From the NCBI RefSeq assembly GCF_900182615.1, contig NZ_FXTE01000004.1, positions 159,772 to 223,771 of the forward strand: 64,000 nucleotides of DNA. Reading direction: 5' to 3'. The stretch is from Ruegeria faecimaris (GTDB lineage Bacteria > Pseudomonadota > Alphaproteobacteria > Rhodobacterales > Rhodobacteraceae). Both the position numbers and the translations under genes were made by a program. This document shows positions 27,512-37,439 of the stretch, piece after piece (the stretch's first letter is position 1; the number at the start of each line of letters is the position of its first letter). The notes beneath the pieces are model-generated. The model worked only from the letters and a program-made list of their open reading frames with translations. It was not told where the DNA came from and made no database searches.

Positions 27512-27996
27512 ATATCCGGCAAGCCAGTTCAGACGACGCGCCCGCCGTTGCGGCGATCTGGAATGCGATCATCCGCGACACGCTGGTGACCTTCACCACC
27601 GAATTGCGCAGCGATGACGCCGTTGCATTGGATATCAAATCCAGAGGGGCGGCGTTTCTGGTGGCCAAGCGTGACGGCGTTGTTCTGGGCTTCGCAACCT
27701 ATGGTGCGTTTCGGTCAGGGCCGGGCTATGCCCATACGCGTGAACATTCGATCCTGTTGGCACCGCAGGCGCGGGGCCAGGGGATAGGCCGCGCATTGTT
27801 GCAGGCCTTGGAAGCCCGCGCACAGATGGACAATGTTCATGTTTTGATTGCGGGCATTTCCTCGGCCAACCCTGCGGCCATCGCTTTCCATACGGCTGCC
27901 GGATTTACACAAGTGGGCCTGATGCCCGAGGTGGGGTTTAAATGCGGTCAGTGGTTGGATCTTGTGCTGATGCAGAAAATTCTTGCCCCGCAGTGA
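27508..27996 (+). CDS. GNAT acetyltransferase, phosphinothricin/methionine-sulfone acetyltransferase-like
   Basis: 162 residues, full GNAT length. MNIRQASSDDAPAVAAIWNA and TREHSILLAPQARGQGIGRAL match the Pat/MddA group; the acetyl-CoA loop is RGQGIGRA at about residues 91-98, and NPAAIAFHTAAGF is the substrate-side motif. Known relatives N-acetylate phosphinothricin or methionine sulfone/sulfoximine. Cytoplasmic. Overlaps the VOC gene by four bases, which suggests a joint role, still undefined. Confidence 0.88.
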   Translation: MNIRQASSDDAPAVAAIWNAIIRDTLVTFTTELRSDDAVALDIKSRGAAFLVAKRDGVVLGFATYGAFRSGPGYAHTREHSILLAPQARGQGIGRALLQALEARAQMDNVHVLIAGISSANPAAIAFHTAAGFTQVGLMPEVGFKCGQWLDLVLMQKILAPQ

Positions 27997-28041
27997 TCTG
28001 TCGCACCTGACAGTCGCGACGGAGCGGGTTAGGGTGCGCTC

Positions 28042-28722
28042 ATGTCGATTTGGACCCGTATATCCGATGCGCTAAGCGCGCTTGCACAGGGCGAAAGCCT
28101 GACGGCCGTGTTCGAGAAACTGCGCACGCCGCCGGAACGCTCGGTCGCCTTTGCGATTGCGGTCATCGCCCTGGGGGCCAAGATGGCCAAGGCCGACGGG
28201 CAGGTCACGCGAGACGAGGTTACTGCCTTTCGGGATGTATTTCAGATCGCACGCGAAGATGAGGCCGGTGCAGCTCGAGTCTTTGACATGGCGCGCACCG
28301 ATGTCGCCGGGTATCAGGAATATGCCAGCAAAATTGCCTATATGTTCGCAGAAGACAGCACCACCTTGTGCGACCTGATGGAGGGGCTGTTTCATATCGC
28401 AATGGCCGACGGGTTTTATCATCCCAACGAAAATAAGTTTCTGGAAGATGTCAGCCGGATATTCGGTCAGACCGATGCTCAGTTTCTGGCCTTACGCGCA
28501 CGGTTTGTACCGGATGCACCAAAGGATCCTTATACGGTGCTGGGTGTGCCGCGGAATATGCCTCTGCCCGACATTCGTAAGGTCTGGCGGCAACTTGTAC
28601 GCGACACTCATCCCGACGCCATGATGTCACGAGGCGTTCCGGAAGAGGCCATTCGTCTGGCCGAAAAAAAGATGATCGACATCAATCGCGCCTGGGATGA
28701 AATCAAAGGCGCGCAGGCCTGA
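28042..28722 (+). CDS. DjlA-like co-chaperone with TerB and J domains
   Basis: 226 residues. Residues about 25-145 form a TerB-like helical domain (GAKMAKADGQVTRDEVTAFR; HIAMADGFYHPNENKFLEDV). Residues about 160-222 form a C-terminal J domain (PYTVLGVPRNMPLPDIRKVW) with the essential HPD at 190-192. This is the domain order of DjlA/DjiA minus the N-terminal membrane anchor. Expected to stimulate DnaK ATPase. It ends just before the nuclease/phosphatase-fold gene and is probably cotranscribed with it. Confidence 0.9.
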   Translation: MSIWTRISDALSALAQGESLTAVFEKLRTPPERSVAFAIAVIALGAKMAKADGQVTRDEVTAFRDVFQIAREDEAGAARVFDMARTDVAGYQEYASKIAYMFAEDSTTLCDLMEGLFHIAMADGFYHPNENKFLEDVSRIFGQTDAQFLALRARFVPDAPKDPYTVLGVPRNMPLPDIRKVWRQLVRDTHPDAMMSRGVPEEAIRLAEKKMIDINRAWDEIKGAQA

Positions 28723-28726
28723 ACCG

Positions 28727-29731
28727 ATGCGATTGGCAACCTACAATATTGAATGGTTCGCCAATCTCTTCGACCGGCAAGACCGTTTGATCGTAGATGA
28801 CAGCTGGTCCGGCAGATACAATGTCACCAAAGCTGAACAGATCGAGGCCATCGCAAAAGTGCTGACGGCAATCGACGCGGATGCCGTACTGATTGTTGAA
28901 GCTCCGAATACTGGTAAGACGCAGAACACCGTGCGTGCGCTGCAAGGGTTTGCCGAAGCGTTCGATCTCCGCATAGGAAACGCGATCATGGGGTTTCCGA
29001 ACGATACCCATCAGGAACTTGCGTTTCTTTTCGATCCTCAGATCCTGTCATTGCGCCATGATCCCAAAGGAAACAAGGAGGGAAAAGGGGCTGCCCCTCG
29101 TTTTGATGGCGTGTTCAAGATCGACCTGGATATTGATGCAACCGAGGATCATGTGCGCTTTTCCAAGCCGCCAATGGAGTTGTCAGCGCAGACGTCAGGC
29201 GGGGCGACGTTTCGACTGATCGGAGCGCATCTGAAATCCAAAGCCCCGCATGGGGCAGAAAGCCGCGATGAGGCGATCCGGATATCCATCGCCAATCGAC
29301 GCAAACAGCTTGCACAGGCTGTCTGGTTAGGGCGGCGAGTACAGGCACATATTGCGGCTGACGAGCATGTCATCCTTTTGGGCGATCTCAACGACGGGCC
29401 GGGCTTGGATGAGTTTGAAAACCTGTTCGGACGCTCATCTGTCGAAATCCTGTTGCAGACCGGTCTGTTCGATCCGCATGCGGTGATGGCAAACGAGGCT
29501 GAACCCGAAATCTTACCCTCGTCCGCGCGCTTTGTGCGCCGTGACAGGGCTGATCATCTTGAGGCGCTGTTGGACTATGTCATGATCAGCGAAGGGCTGC
29601 GTGTTAAGCGCCCGAAATGGCGCATATGGCATCCTTTCCAGGACCCTGCATGCTATGCCTCGCGGGACCTGCACGAGGCGCTGCTGACAGCCTCGGATCA
29701 TTTCCCTGTCACGCTGGATATTGATCTGTGA
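28727..29731 (+). CDS. Endonuclease/exonuclease/phosphatase-fold protein
   Basis: 334 residues from the ATG at 28727, four bases after the DjlA-like stop; a start 30 bases earlier would overlap. It has the fold's motifs in order: ATYNIEWFANLF at the N-terminus, a central LIGAHLKSKAP, then ILLGDLNDGPGLDEF and a C-terminal TASDHFPVTLDI with the catalytic Asp-His. Such proteins are Mg2+-dependent phosphodiesterases. DNA, phospholipid or inositol phosphate substrates are all possible. No signal peptide, so cytoplasmic. Confidence 0.85.
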   Translation: MRLATYNIEWFANLFDRQDRLIVDDSWSGRYNVTKAEQIEAIAKVLTAIDADAVLIVEAPNTGKTQNTVRALQGFAEAFDLRIGNAIMGFPNDTHQELAFLFDPQILSLRHDPKGNKEGKGAAPRFDGVFKIDLDIDATEDHVRFSKPPMELSAQTSGGATFRLIGAHLKSKAPHGAESRDEAIRISIANRRKQLAQAVWLGRRVQAHIAADEHVILLGDLNDGPGLDEFENLFGRSSVEILLQTGLFDPHAVMANEAEPEILPSSARFVRRDRADHLEALLDYVMISEGLRVKRPKWRIWHPFQDPACYASRDLHEALLTASDHFPVTLDIDL

Positions 29732-29768
29732 CCTTTCATCACCGGCGTGGGCGACTTATATCTGAAGC

Positions 29769-30140
29769 ATGAAAAAGTTCATTTCAATATGCGTAGTCAC
29801 AGCGGCCATGGGCGTTTCGGCACAGGCAGAGGACGACACAGGCAAATCCTTGATGGAACAAGGGGCTGAGTTGTTCTTTGAAGGGCTGCGTCAGGAAATG
29901 GAACCCGCGCTTGAGGATTTGTTGGGGCTGGCAGATCAATTCGGCCCCGCGATGCAGTCGTTTTTTGAGGAAATGGGACCGGCCCTGGCGGAACTGGCCG
30001 CCGAAGTGCAGGACTGGAGTGTTTATGAGGCTCCGGAAATCCTGCCGAACGGGGATATCATTATCCGCAAAAAGCCGCCCGAGCCCGAGGTTGAGCCGGA
30101 AAAACCCGAAAATGAGCCCGAAGGCGAGATTGATATCTGA
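29769..30140 (+). CDS. Small exported acidic protein
   Basis: 123 residues. Signal peptide MKKFISICVVTAAMGVSAQA-ED. The mature part is helical and acidic (LRQEMEPALEDLLGLADQFG) and ends in a proline/glutamate-rich tail (PPEPEVEPEKPENEPE). Members of this Rhodobacteraceae family are sometimes labelled AAA+ ATPases, but no nucleotide-binding motif is present. Function unknown. It converges with the Ppx/GppA gene with a 3-base gap. Confidence 0.7.
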   Translation: MKKFISICVVTAAMGVSAQAEDDTGKSLMEQGAELFFEGLRQEMEPALEDLLGLADQFGPAMQSFFEEMGPALAELAAEVQDWSVYEAPEILPNGDIIIRKKPPEPEVEPEKPENEPEGEIDI

Positions 30141-30143
30141 GGG

Positions 30144-31688
30144 TCAGCCTTTGATGATCAAGCGGGGTTCGGATTTCAGCGTGCTTGCCAATGAGTTCAG
30201 TCGTGCTTCGGCCACTTCGCTAAAGAGAGGGGCTGCGGCTTCGGGCAAAATCAGCTCTAGCTGACGTTTTTTAGGGTATAGCCGAAGCGTGCCCATCGTG
30301 GCTTCGTTCTGCATCCACAGCATTGCACCAAAGCGCATGGCTTTGCCCAGAATCTCGGCCTGTTCCTGATCTTTTTCGCCCAACAAGTCATAGAGAGGGG
30401 TAAACCGGTTGCCCTCACGCTTGTTGCGATACCTGTGCTGCAGGGCCAGCCCGATATAGACCCGTTCGGAATGCTTTAAACCGCCCAAGTTGGCGCGAGT
30501 TACGTAATCAAAGCAGGTTTCAGCCCGGTAATCCGGATGGGCGCGCCAACTGACATCGTGCAAAAGACACGCAGCCTTGATCAGCCTGACCCGCGCGGGC
30601 GGCGCGGATTTGAACAGAGGCATGACGAATTTGAACAGATGTTTGCCAAACCCGGGCAGGCGGGCATCTTTGGCTTCGGAAAAATAGCTGGCTTCGATCA
30701 GAGGGTCACGATCGCGCAGGATTTGTGGCATCTGTTCGTAAAGCAGGCCTTCGCGGATGCCATAGCTGGAAACGGCAATGTCCTTGGGTTTGAACGTTCG
30801 CACCAGTCGCGCAAGCACATCCATCGCATAAGGGATCAGCGCCATCCGAGAACCCGAGACGCCTGCCAGACTGCGCAGTTTTTCCGGGTCACCCTTTTCG
30901 ATGAATTTGATGGTCTGATGCACCTGCTTTGTCGTCATCCGATATTCATGCAGCACGTTCAGGGGATATCCCCGGCGCAGCATGTCGAGCCTTGCAAAGG
31001 CCCGCCAGCTTCCGCCCACCAGAAACAGACGATCGCGCTGAGGGCCCATCTGGTCGCGCAGGTTTTCCATCGTCTCCTTGATTTGCGCCTTACGCGCGCG
31101 ACGACCGCCCTTGATATCCCGCAGCTTCAGCGGACCCAGGGCCGACGAAAGGCGACGACCAACGTCGCCGCCACCGATCTCGGCCAGCTCCATCGAGGAC
31201 CCGCCGATATCACAGATCAGACCATATGCACCGGGCCAGCCCAGTAAAACGCCCTGAGCGGACAGGCGTGCCTCTTCCCCGCCGTCGATGACCGAGACCG
31301 TCAACCCGGTTAGCGCGTGAACTTCGGCGCAGAAATCCGGGCCATCCTTGGCCTCTCGCACGGCGGCGGTGGCCACGACGTGCAGCCCCGGCAGACCCAG
31401 ATCGTCTGACAGCCGGGAAAAACGCTTCAACGCAGCCAGGGCACGTATCCTGCCAAGCGGGTTCAGGCGGCCGGTCTCGGACAGGCCCGCGCCAAGCTCG
31501 CACATGACTTTTTCATTGTAGAAATAGGCAGGCGATCGCGCAGCACCATCAAAGATCACCATCCTGACCGAGTTCGACCCTACATCAACAACGCCGACGC
31601 GCGACAGGGCGCGGGCCTCGGGGTTGTCAAACAACGGCTTTCCGAAAGGTCCCCAGTCGGGAATGTTAGTATCTACGGCTTGATCCAT
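30144..31688 (-). CDS. Ppx/GppA-family phosphatase
   Basis: 514 residues from the ATG at 31688, preceded by GGACGAG; starts at 31757 or 31772 are possible but would overlap hda. The actin-like ATPase fold shows its phosphate-binding motifs GVVDVGSNSVRMVIFD and LICDIGGSSMELAEIGGGDV. The C-terminal HD-type region includes HDVSWRAHPDYRAE. Hydrolyses exopolyphosphate and/or the pppGpp 5'-phosphate in known members; which one cannot be told. The gene follows hda on the same strand. Confidence 0.9.
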   Translation of the reverse strand: MDQAVDTNIPDWGPFGKPLFDNPEARALSRVGVVDVGSNSVRMVIFDGAARSPAYFYNEKVMCELGAGLSETGRLNPLGRIRALAALKRFSRLSDDLGLPGLHVVATAAVREAKDGPDFCAEVHALTGLTVSVIDGGEEARLSAQGVLLGWPGAYGLICDIGGSSMELAEIGGGDVGRRLSSALGPLKLRDIKGGRRARKAQIKETMENLRDQMGPQRDRLFLVGGSWRAFARLDMLRRGYPLNVLHEYRMTTKQVHQTIKFIEKGDPEKLRSLAGVSGSRMALIPYAMDVLARLVRTFKPKDIAVSSYGIREGLLYEQMPQILRDRDPLIEASYFSEAKDARLPGFGKHLFKFVMPLFKSAPPARVRLIKAACLLHDVSWRAHPDYRAETCFDYVTRANLGGLKHSERVYIGLALQHRYRNKREGNRFTPLYDLLGEKDQEQAEILGKAMRFGAMLWMQNEATMGTLRLYPKKRQLELILPEAAAPLFSEVAEARLNSLASTLKSEPRLIIKG

Positions 31689-31737
31689 ATCTCGTCCAGA
31701 TATTCCAGGCTTAAGATGCGAAATCACCGGGGACGGG

Positions 31738-32427
31738 TCAATCGCTGGTTTCGGCATCTTCCAGTTCCGCACTCAGTACTCGTACGGCCAGAGCCCGCGT
31801 GATGTCTCGTTTCTCGGACAGCGCCAGTTGATCCAGCAGCGCCACAGTGCTGGCGGCGGTTTCGAAACGGCGATCCATATGTTTGACGAGGTAAGCGATG
31901 ACCTCGGGTCCGGGGTTCAGCTGTCGGTCTACGAACAGTTTGGCCAGCACGGCGCCTAGCAGCGCGTCATCGGGCGGGTCCAGCGCAACGTGATGTGCGC
32001 CTTCGATCCTGCTTTGCAGGTCAGGCAAGGGCAACTGCCAGAAATTTGGCGCCAGGCGCCCGGTCATCAGCAGGGCGTGGCCTTCTGCCAACACAAGATT
32101 GTGCAAATGGAATAGGGTTTTCTGCTGGTCCATATCGCCAGCAATCATGGGGACATCTTCCACCGCGATCGGTGTTTGGGCGAGGTCAGGAACCTCGTCG
32201 TGCTTAATCTGCGAGGCTTGCACAATGCGACCACCGGTCTCGGCCGCCCACACATGGGCCAGATGTGTCTTGCCCGCGCCAGCAGGTCCGCTGAGCACCA
32301 GTTTATTCCCCGGCCATGAGGTGGCCGAGATCATGGCCACGGCCAGTGCATTTGCGGGCGAGACGAAAAAATCCTCGCGCCCCAGCGCAGTCTTGGCCGG
32401 TAGATCAAAGCTCAGCTGTAGGGCCAT
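31738..32427 (-). CDS. DnaA/Hda-like replication regulator
   Basis: 229 residues. It starts LQLSFDLPAKTALGREDFFV, has Walker A GPAGAGKTH (47-55), a short Walker B-like VEDV and a C-terminal AAA+ lid, but no DnaA DNA-binding domain. This is the HdaA/Hda pattern; Hda with the sliding clamp promotes DnaA-ATP hydrolysis. N-terminal QLSFDLP resembles a clamp-binding motif. Its ATG directly follows the stop of the AI-2E permease gene, so the two are translationally linked. Confidence 0.88.
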   Translation of the reverse strand: MALQLSFDLPAKTALGREDFFVSPANALAVAMISATSWPGNKLVLSGPAGAGKTHLAHVWAAETGGRIVQASQIKHDEVPDLAQTPIAVEDVPMIAGDMDQQKTLFHLHNLVLAEGHALLMTGRLAPNFWQLPLPDLQSRIEGAHHVALDPPDDALLGAVLAKLFVDRQLNPGPEVIAYLVKHMDRRFETAASTVALLDQLALSEKRDITRALAVRVLSAELEDAETSD

Positions 32428-33501
32428 TCAATCGTCTTCCTGGTCCAAACCCACAAGGCCAGTATACAGACGGCTATCCAAATAGATCGACGTGGCAAAG
32501 CGCGCCAGAACGCCAAGTGCTGCAGCGACCGGCACCGCGATCAGCATCCCGACAAATCCGAACAGGGCGCCAAAGACCGACAATGCCAGCAACAGCCAGA
32601 CCGGGTGCAACCCGACCGAGCTGCCGACGAGCTTTGGCGTCAGAAAATTGCCCTCGGCCACCTGACCCAATGCAAAGACCGCTGCGACCAGCCCAATTTG
32701 CGTCCAGTCTCCCCAGAACTGGAACAGTGCCAAACCAATGGCCAGTGAGCCCCCGATCAGGGCGCCCAGATAAGGGATAAACGTGACTAAGCCGGCGATA
32801 AATCCAACGACCAGCCCGAACTGCAGTCCGACGGCCATCAGCGCGACGGCGTAATAGGTGCCCAGGATCAGGCAGACTGTGCCCATTCCACGTACAAAAG
32901 AGGCCAGAACGCTGTCAATCTCACCAGCCAGTCGCTTGATGGTGGGGGCGTGGTCGCGGGGCAAAAGCTCTGCGATACGAGCAATCATGCGGTCCCAGTC
33001 CAAAAGCATGTAGACGGTGACTACTGGGACAATCACCAGCAAAACCACCACGTTGATGGCTGATCCAAGCGACGCAGCGACAGATTGCAGGACATCACCA
33101 GTTTTGGACTGAAGCGTCTCACCCAAGGACACCAGAAACTGGTGCGTGTTGGATTCGCGGTCCAAAAGCGACGGGAATTGCTGTTCGATAAACCCTCTTA
33201 GCTGCTTGAGAAGGCTGGGCATAACCTCGACCAGGTCGATCAACTGGGTGATCAGCGCCGGAACGACCATCAGGATAAGCAGTACGAAACCCAAAACGCC
33301 GACAACCGTGATTACCCCCGTAGCGGCCATGCGGGATAGGCCCAGCTTTTCAAGCCTATCCGCAACAGGATCAAGGAAATAGGCAATCGCGCCACCGATT
33401 ACAAAGGGCAGCAATACATCGCCAAGTGCCCACAACAGCAGTACAATAACCACTGCGGCGATGCCCCAGTACCTGAGTTGATCTCTTACCGGCAAAGCCA
33501 T
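32428..33501 (-). CDS. AI-2E family membrane permease
   Basis: 357 residues from the ATG at 33501, preceded by AAGGGGACC. About eight membrane spans flank a large central helical loop (residues about 60-150). The family hallmarks VIGGAIAYFLDPVADRLEKL and LGALIGGSLAIGLALFQFWG are present. AI-2E proteins include TqsA-like exporters and sodium/proton antiporters; an autoinducer role is not implied. The permease-hda order is common in alphaproteobacteria. Confidence 0.9.
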   Translation of the reverse strand: MALPVRDQLRYWGIAAVVIVLLLWALGDVLLPFVIGGAIAYFLDPVADRLEKLGLSRMAATGVITVVGVLGFVLLILMVVPALITQLIDLVEVMPSLLKQLRGFIEQQFPSLLDRESNTHQFLVSLGETLQSKTGDVLQSVAASLGSAINVVVLLVIVPVVTVYMLLDWDRMIARIAELLPRDHAPTIKRLAGEIDSVLASFVRGMGTVCLILGTYYAVALMAVGLQFGLVVGFIAGLVTFIPYLGALIGGSLAIGLALFQFWGDWTQIGLVAAVFALGQVAEGNFLTPKLVGSSVGLHPVWLLLALSVFGALFGFVGMLIAVPVAAALGVLARFATSIYLDSRLYTGLVGLDQEDD

Positions 33502-33592
33502 GGTGGTCCCCTTGTTTCGGCACGTGCAAATGTTCTTGGCGTATGCGGCCCTACGATGCAAGCGCTTCATGACCCGCCAGAATCGCGCGGGG

Positions 33593-34567
33593 CTAGTCGC
33601 TTAACGTGCCCAGTTCAGGGGTGGCGTCATGGGCTGTTTCGTCGGGCCAGTTGGTGCGCCAGATTTCGGCAGACCAATGGCCGCAATGAACGGATGGACG
33701 GTCAAAGCCGGGCAGAGGCGTCAAAAGCGGTTCGACAACCACATCATGCCGCGGCACCGCGAAATACGGGAAGGAATAGCGTTCTTGACCCGATCGGTTG
33801 ACCACTCTGTGAGGGGTGGATTTCAACCGGCCACCCGACCAAAGCTCTAGCATGTCGCCGATGTTGACGACAAACCCATCCGGCGGGCAGTCGGGTGTGA
33901 TCCAGCCGCCATCGCGGGTCTGAACTTCAAGCCCGCCGACCGGGTCAGGGGCGATGATGGTCAGCGCATCTGTGTCCTTATGCGGGTGGATGCCATAGCC
34001 GGTATCGTCCGGGGCCTGAGGGGGATAGTGCAGCAGGGACATATTGGTCATAGGCTCATGAAACGCGTCTCGCAGCTGGTTCGCAGGTAGCTTCAATCCC
34101 ATCTCCAGGGCGCCCAGCAGCATATGCGCGACACCGTCCAGCTTTGACCAGTAATCCAGAATCACTGCCTGTGCCCGTGGGACATGACGGGGCCAGATAT
34201 TGGGGCCATAGAGGGCACAATCTCGGCGGATGGGCGCATCCAGGTCCACCTGATAATGCAGCTTGTAGCCTTCGTATTTATCCGCTTTGCCCGACCCGTC
34301 ATTCGGGGTGAAAAACCCCATCGGGATAAAACCGCGATAATTCTCGCGTGTGATCGCCTGATCCCATTTCGCATCATCGTCGATGTCGAATATCGCCCGG
34401 ACGCAAGTGCGCATGTTGTTGACGGTGTCCCGCGAAACGCCGGTGCCGGTAATCGACAGGAACCCAATCCGGGTGCAGGCATCCATGACTGCCTGAACGG
34501 TTGCGTTGAAATCGGTGTGGCTGGCATCACCCAGCGGAGCAATGTCGATTGTTGGAATGTGGTCCAT
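33593..34567 (-). CDS. 2-oxoglutarate/Fe(II) dioxygenase, isopenicillin N synthase-like
   Basis: 324 residues. N-terminal DIOX_N-type segment with IPTIDIAPLG. The double-stranded beta-helix carries the iron triad His196-x-Asp198 and His253 (TPHRV), and the 2-oxoglutarate or substrate motif Arg263-Tyr-Ser265 (RYSFPYFAVP). Complete, so probably active. Family members oxidise a wide range of small molecules; the substrate is unknown. Its ATG overlaps the last base of the FAD oxidoreductase stop (TGATG), so the pair is cotranslated and probably acts in one pathway. Confidence 0.88.
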   Translation of the reverse strand: MDHIPTIDIAPLGDASHTDFNATVQAVMDACTRIGFLSITGTGVSRDTVNNMRTCVRAIFDIDDDAKWDQAITRENYRGFIPMGFFTPNDGSGKADKYEGYKLHYQVDLDAPIRRDCALYGPNIWPRHVPRAQAVILDYWSKLDGVAHMLLGALEMGLKLPANQLRDAFHEPMTNMSLLHYPPQAPDDTGYGIHPHKDTDALTIIAPDPVGGLEVQTRDGGWITPDCPPDGFVVNIGDMLELWSGGRLKSTPHRVVNRSGQERYSFPYFAVPRHDVVVEPLLTPLPGFDRPSVHCGHWSAEIWRTNWPDETAHDATPELGTLSD

Positions 34568-35931
34568 CAGCGTATCCTCACGCCTTGCCGTGCCAGTTCT
34601 TTATGCACCGGGGCAAGGTTCAATTTATCGAGGTCTTGGTTGCTTTTGAGTGAAAGCGCCGCAGCAATCCCCGCGCCCTGACCCATGACCGCACAGCAAG
34701 CCATGTTGCGCGTTGCCGCATGGGCAACCCGGTCCGCCCCATGTGACCGGCCCGCGACCAGCAAGCCTCTGATCCCTTTGGGCAACATCGACCGATAGGG
34801 GATATGCATGTACCGACCAGTCGTGGGCAGGATCAAAATGCCATAGCCGTCGATGAATTCGGGGTAGATGCCGATTGTGTCTTCGAACCGGCCCTGATGG
34901 CGGGCATCATCCTCGGTCATGTTGTACACCGCGTCGATCTTGCGGGTGTCGCGAATGCCGATGGTCATCCCGAAATTCCGCAGCCGGGCGTTCTCACACC
35001 CGGGCATGAACCGGCGCAGCGCCTCGATGGCGAGCATTGACTGACGTCGCCCTTCGATCTCACCGCGGGTCATGCTGTCGGGATCGGTGCCATCGATCTC
35101 GGCCAGATGAATAAGGTTCATATAGGTCAGCTCACCGGTGTCATGCATCGCGCCCCAAGTGCCCGCGATGGTGTTCAGATGTGCTGGGATCAGCCCCTGA
35201 TCAATCGCCTGCTGGAACGGTTTGTGCACAAAGGGCGAGTACATGTCGTCCTCTTTACCGCTGGTCTCAATGTTCCATTCGCCACCACCGCCCCAGTCCT
35301 TATAGGTCTGGGGGTCGGCCTTTACGCCTTCGATAAAGGCGCGCTTGTCGACGCCCGCCAGATGGAACATGACCGAGGCCGCCATCATGTCTTCTCGTGC
35401 GGTCTTGTGCGTGGGCGCACCGGCGCGATGGGCGACATCTGCGTCCCCGGTAGCGTCAATGACAACCTTCGCCAGTATCGCCTCGCGCCCGGCTTTGGAT
35501 TCGGTGATGATGCCGGTGATCCGGTCGACGTCCATGATCGGAGCCACGAATTGCCGATGCAGCATCGGATGCACACCGGCCTCTTCAATCAGTTTGTCGG
35601 CGACCAATTTGAACCCTTCGCTGTCCAGCTCATAACTCAGCGACTGGCTTTCTGGCACCGCCGCACCCATTTCTTTGGCGCGGGTTTCGAACTCCATGCC
35701 GATGCCGCCAGCCTCGACCGTTTGCTCGTGGCGATACCAGGCAAAGCCTTCAACGCCGACAGCAGTGATATTGCCGCCCATGCAGCCGAAGCGGTCGACC
35801 AGAGACACTTCGGCTCCGGCCCGTGCGGCCGCCAGCGCTGCGGCCAGACCTGCAGGCCCGGAGCCAACAACCAGAACGTCCGTGGAATGGACAACGGGGA
35901 TCTGACGGGCGGGTTCTTGAATGGTCTGCAT
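34567..35931 (-). CDS. FAD-dependent oxidoreductase (FAD_oxidored family)
   Basis: 454 residues from the ATG at 35931, preceded by GAGGCG. Residues 18-30 hold the FAD-binding VLVVGSGPAGLAA, and DRFGCMGGNITAVGVEG and the C-terminal LLVAGRSHGADRVAHAATRN match the FAD_oxidored group (PF12831) related to fumarate-reductase-type flavoproteins. Cytoplasmic, no signal peptide. First gene of a two-gene unit with the dioxygenase. The flavoprotein and the iron dioxygenase together suggest catabolism or tailoring of one compound, still unknown. Confidence 0.87.
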   Translation of the reverse strand: MQTIQEPARQIPVVHSTDVLVVGSGPAGLAAALAAARAGAEVSLVDRFGCMGGNITAVGVEGFAWYRHEQTVEAGGIGMEFETRAKEMGAAVPESQSLSYELDSEGFKLVADKLIEEAGVHPMLHRQFVAPIMDVDRITGIITESKAGREAILAKVVIDATGDADVAHRAGAPTHKTAREDMMAASVMFHLAGVDKRAFIEGVKADPQTYKDWGGGGEWNIETSGKEDDMYSPFVHKPFQQAIDQGLIPAHLNTIAGTWGAMHDTGELTYMNLIHLAEIDGTDPDSMTRGEIEGRRQSMLAIEALRRFMPGCENARLRNFGMTIGIRDTRKIDAVYNMTEDDARHQGRFEDTIGIYPEFIDGYGILILPTTGRYMHIPYRSMLPKGIRGLLVAGRSHGADRVAHAATRNMACCAVMGQGAGIAAALSLKSNQDLDKLNLAPVHKELARQGVRIR

Positions 35932-36098
35932 GGGCGCCTCGGTGACTTTACATTGCCGCCACATTTGACACAGCTAACTGGCGGGTCAATCAAAAAACCG
36001 ACAGGCCCGTGGTCGTAAAACCCCAATGCGTGATTGCCCCCGGCGGGGCTTTGGCATAATCACCTTTGAAGTCGAATTTTACCTCTAAAGGTCAAGCC

Positions 36099-37439
36099 AT
36101 GCGCCTCAGCCGTTACTTTCTGCCCGTTCTCAAGGAAAACCCCTCCGAGGCTCAGATCGTCAGCCACCGGCTGATGCTGCGCGCGGGCATGATCAAGCAG
36201 GCCGCTGCTGGGATCTATTCCTGGCTCCCGCTGGGGTTCAAAGTTCTGCGCAAGCTGGAAAACATCGTGCACGAAGAACAGGAGCGGGCGGGTCACATCG
36301 CCATTCAGATGCCTGTCATGCAATCGGCAGATCTGTGGCGCGAATCCGGACGTTATGACGACTACGGCCAGGAAATGTTGCGCATGAAAGACCGGCATGA
36401 CCGGGACATGCTTTTTACCCCGACTGCCGAGGAACTGGTGACCGACATTTTTCGGGGTCATGTCAGTAGTTACAAGGACCTGCCGCTGACGCTCTATCAG
36501 ATCCAGTGGAAATTCCGCGATGAAATCCGTCCGCGTTTCGGCGTGATGCGGGGCCGCGAGTTCTATATGAAGGACGGTTATAATTTCGACTTGACCAAAG
36601 AGGATGCGCTGCACGCCTATAACCGCCACCTGGTTACATATCTGCGCACCTATGAGCGCATGGGTTTGCAGGCGATCCCAATGCGCGCCGATTCCGGCCC
36701 AATCGGTGGCGACGATACGCATGAATTCCTGGTTTTGGCTGAAACCGGCGAGTCTGAGGTATTCTATGACAGCGCCGTCACCGACCTGACTTTTGGCGAC
36801 CGTCAGATTGACTATGACGACCGTGGTCAATGTCAGTCTATTCTGGAAGAGTTCACTTCAAAATATGCCCGCACCGACGAGACGCATGACGAGGCGCTGT
36901 TCAATCAGGTGCCGGAAGATCGGCGCCGCGTGGCGCGCGGGATCGAAGTTGGCCAGATCTTTTATTTCGGCACAAAATATTCCGAACCTCTTGGGGCAAC
37001 CGTTCAAGGCCCCGATGGCAAACCGGTTCCGGTCCATATGGGTAGCCACGGCATCGGTGTCAGCCGCTTGGTTGGCGCGATCATTGAAGCCAGCCATGAC
37101 GACAAGGGCATCATCTGGCCCGAGGGCGTGACCCCGTTCCATTGCGGTATCGTGAACCTGAAACAAGGCGATGACGAAGCGGACGCAGCCTGTGAAAAAC
37201 TCTATGCCGCGCTGACCGTGCTGGGGTTGGAGCCACTTTATGATGACCGTAACGAACGGGCAGGCGGTAAATTCGCCACGATGGATTTGATCGGCCTGCC
37301 TTGGCGGATCACGGTCGGCCCGCGCGGCCTGAAGAACGGTGTGGTGGAACTGACTTGCCGCCGCACAGGCGAAAGCGAAGAGTTGAGCCCCGAAGCCGCC
37401 GTCACCAAGATCGCCGAGATCTATGAGCGCATCGCCTGA
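36099..37439 (+). CDS. proS: Proline-tRNA ligase
   Basis: 446 residues from the ATG at 36099 (AAAGG upstream). Class II synthetase motifs: [20 protein letters not shown], motif 2 [20 protein letters not shown], and [16 protein letters not shown] (motif 3), then an anticodon-binding domain ending [15 protein letters not shown]. The length of about 446 shows the alphaproteobacterial form without the large insertion editing domain of E. coli ProS. The last 17 bases overlap the next gene. Confidence 0.96.
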   Translation: MRLSRYFLPVLKENPSEAQIVSHRLMLRAGMIKQAAAGIYSWLPLGFKVLRKLENIVHEEQERAGHIAIQMPVMQSADLWRESGRYDDYGQEMLRMKDRHDRDMLFTPTAEELVTDIFRGHVSSYKDLPLTLYQIQWKFRDEIRPRFGVMRGREFYMKDGYNFDLTKEDALHAYNRHLVTYLRTYERMGLQAIPMRADSGPIGGDDTHEFLVLAETGESEVFYDSAVTDLTFGDRQIDYDDRGQCQSILEEFTSKYARTDETHDEALFNQVPEDRRRVARGIEVGQIFYFGTKYSEPLGATVQGPDGKPVPVHMGSHGIGVSRLVGAIIEASHDDKGIIWPEGVTPFHCGIVNLKQGDDEADAACEKLYAALTVLGLEPLYDDRNERAGGKFATMDLIGLPWRITVGPRGLKNGVVELTCRRTGESEELSPEAAVTKIAEIYERIA

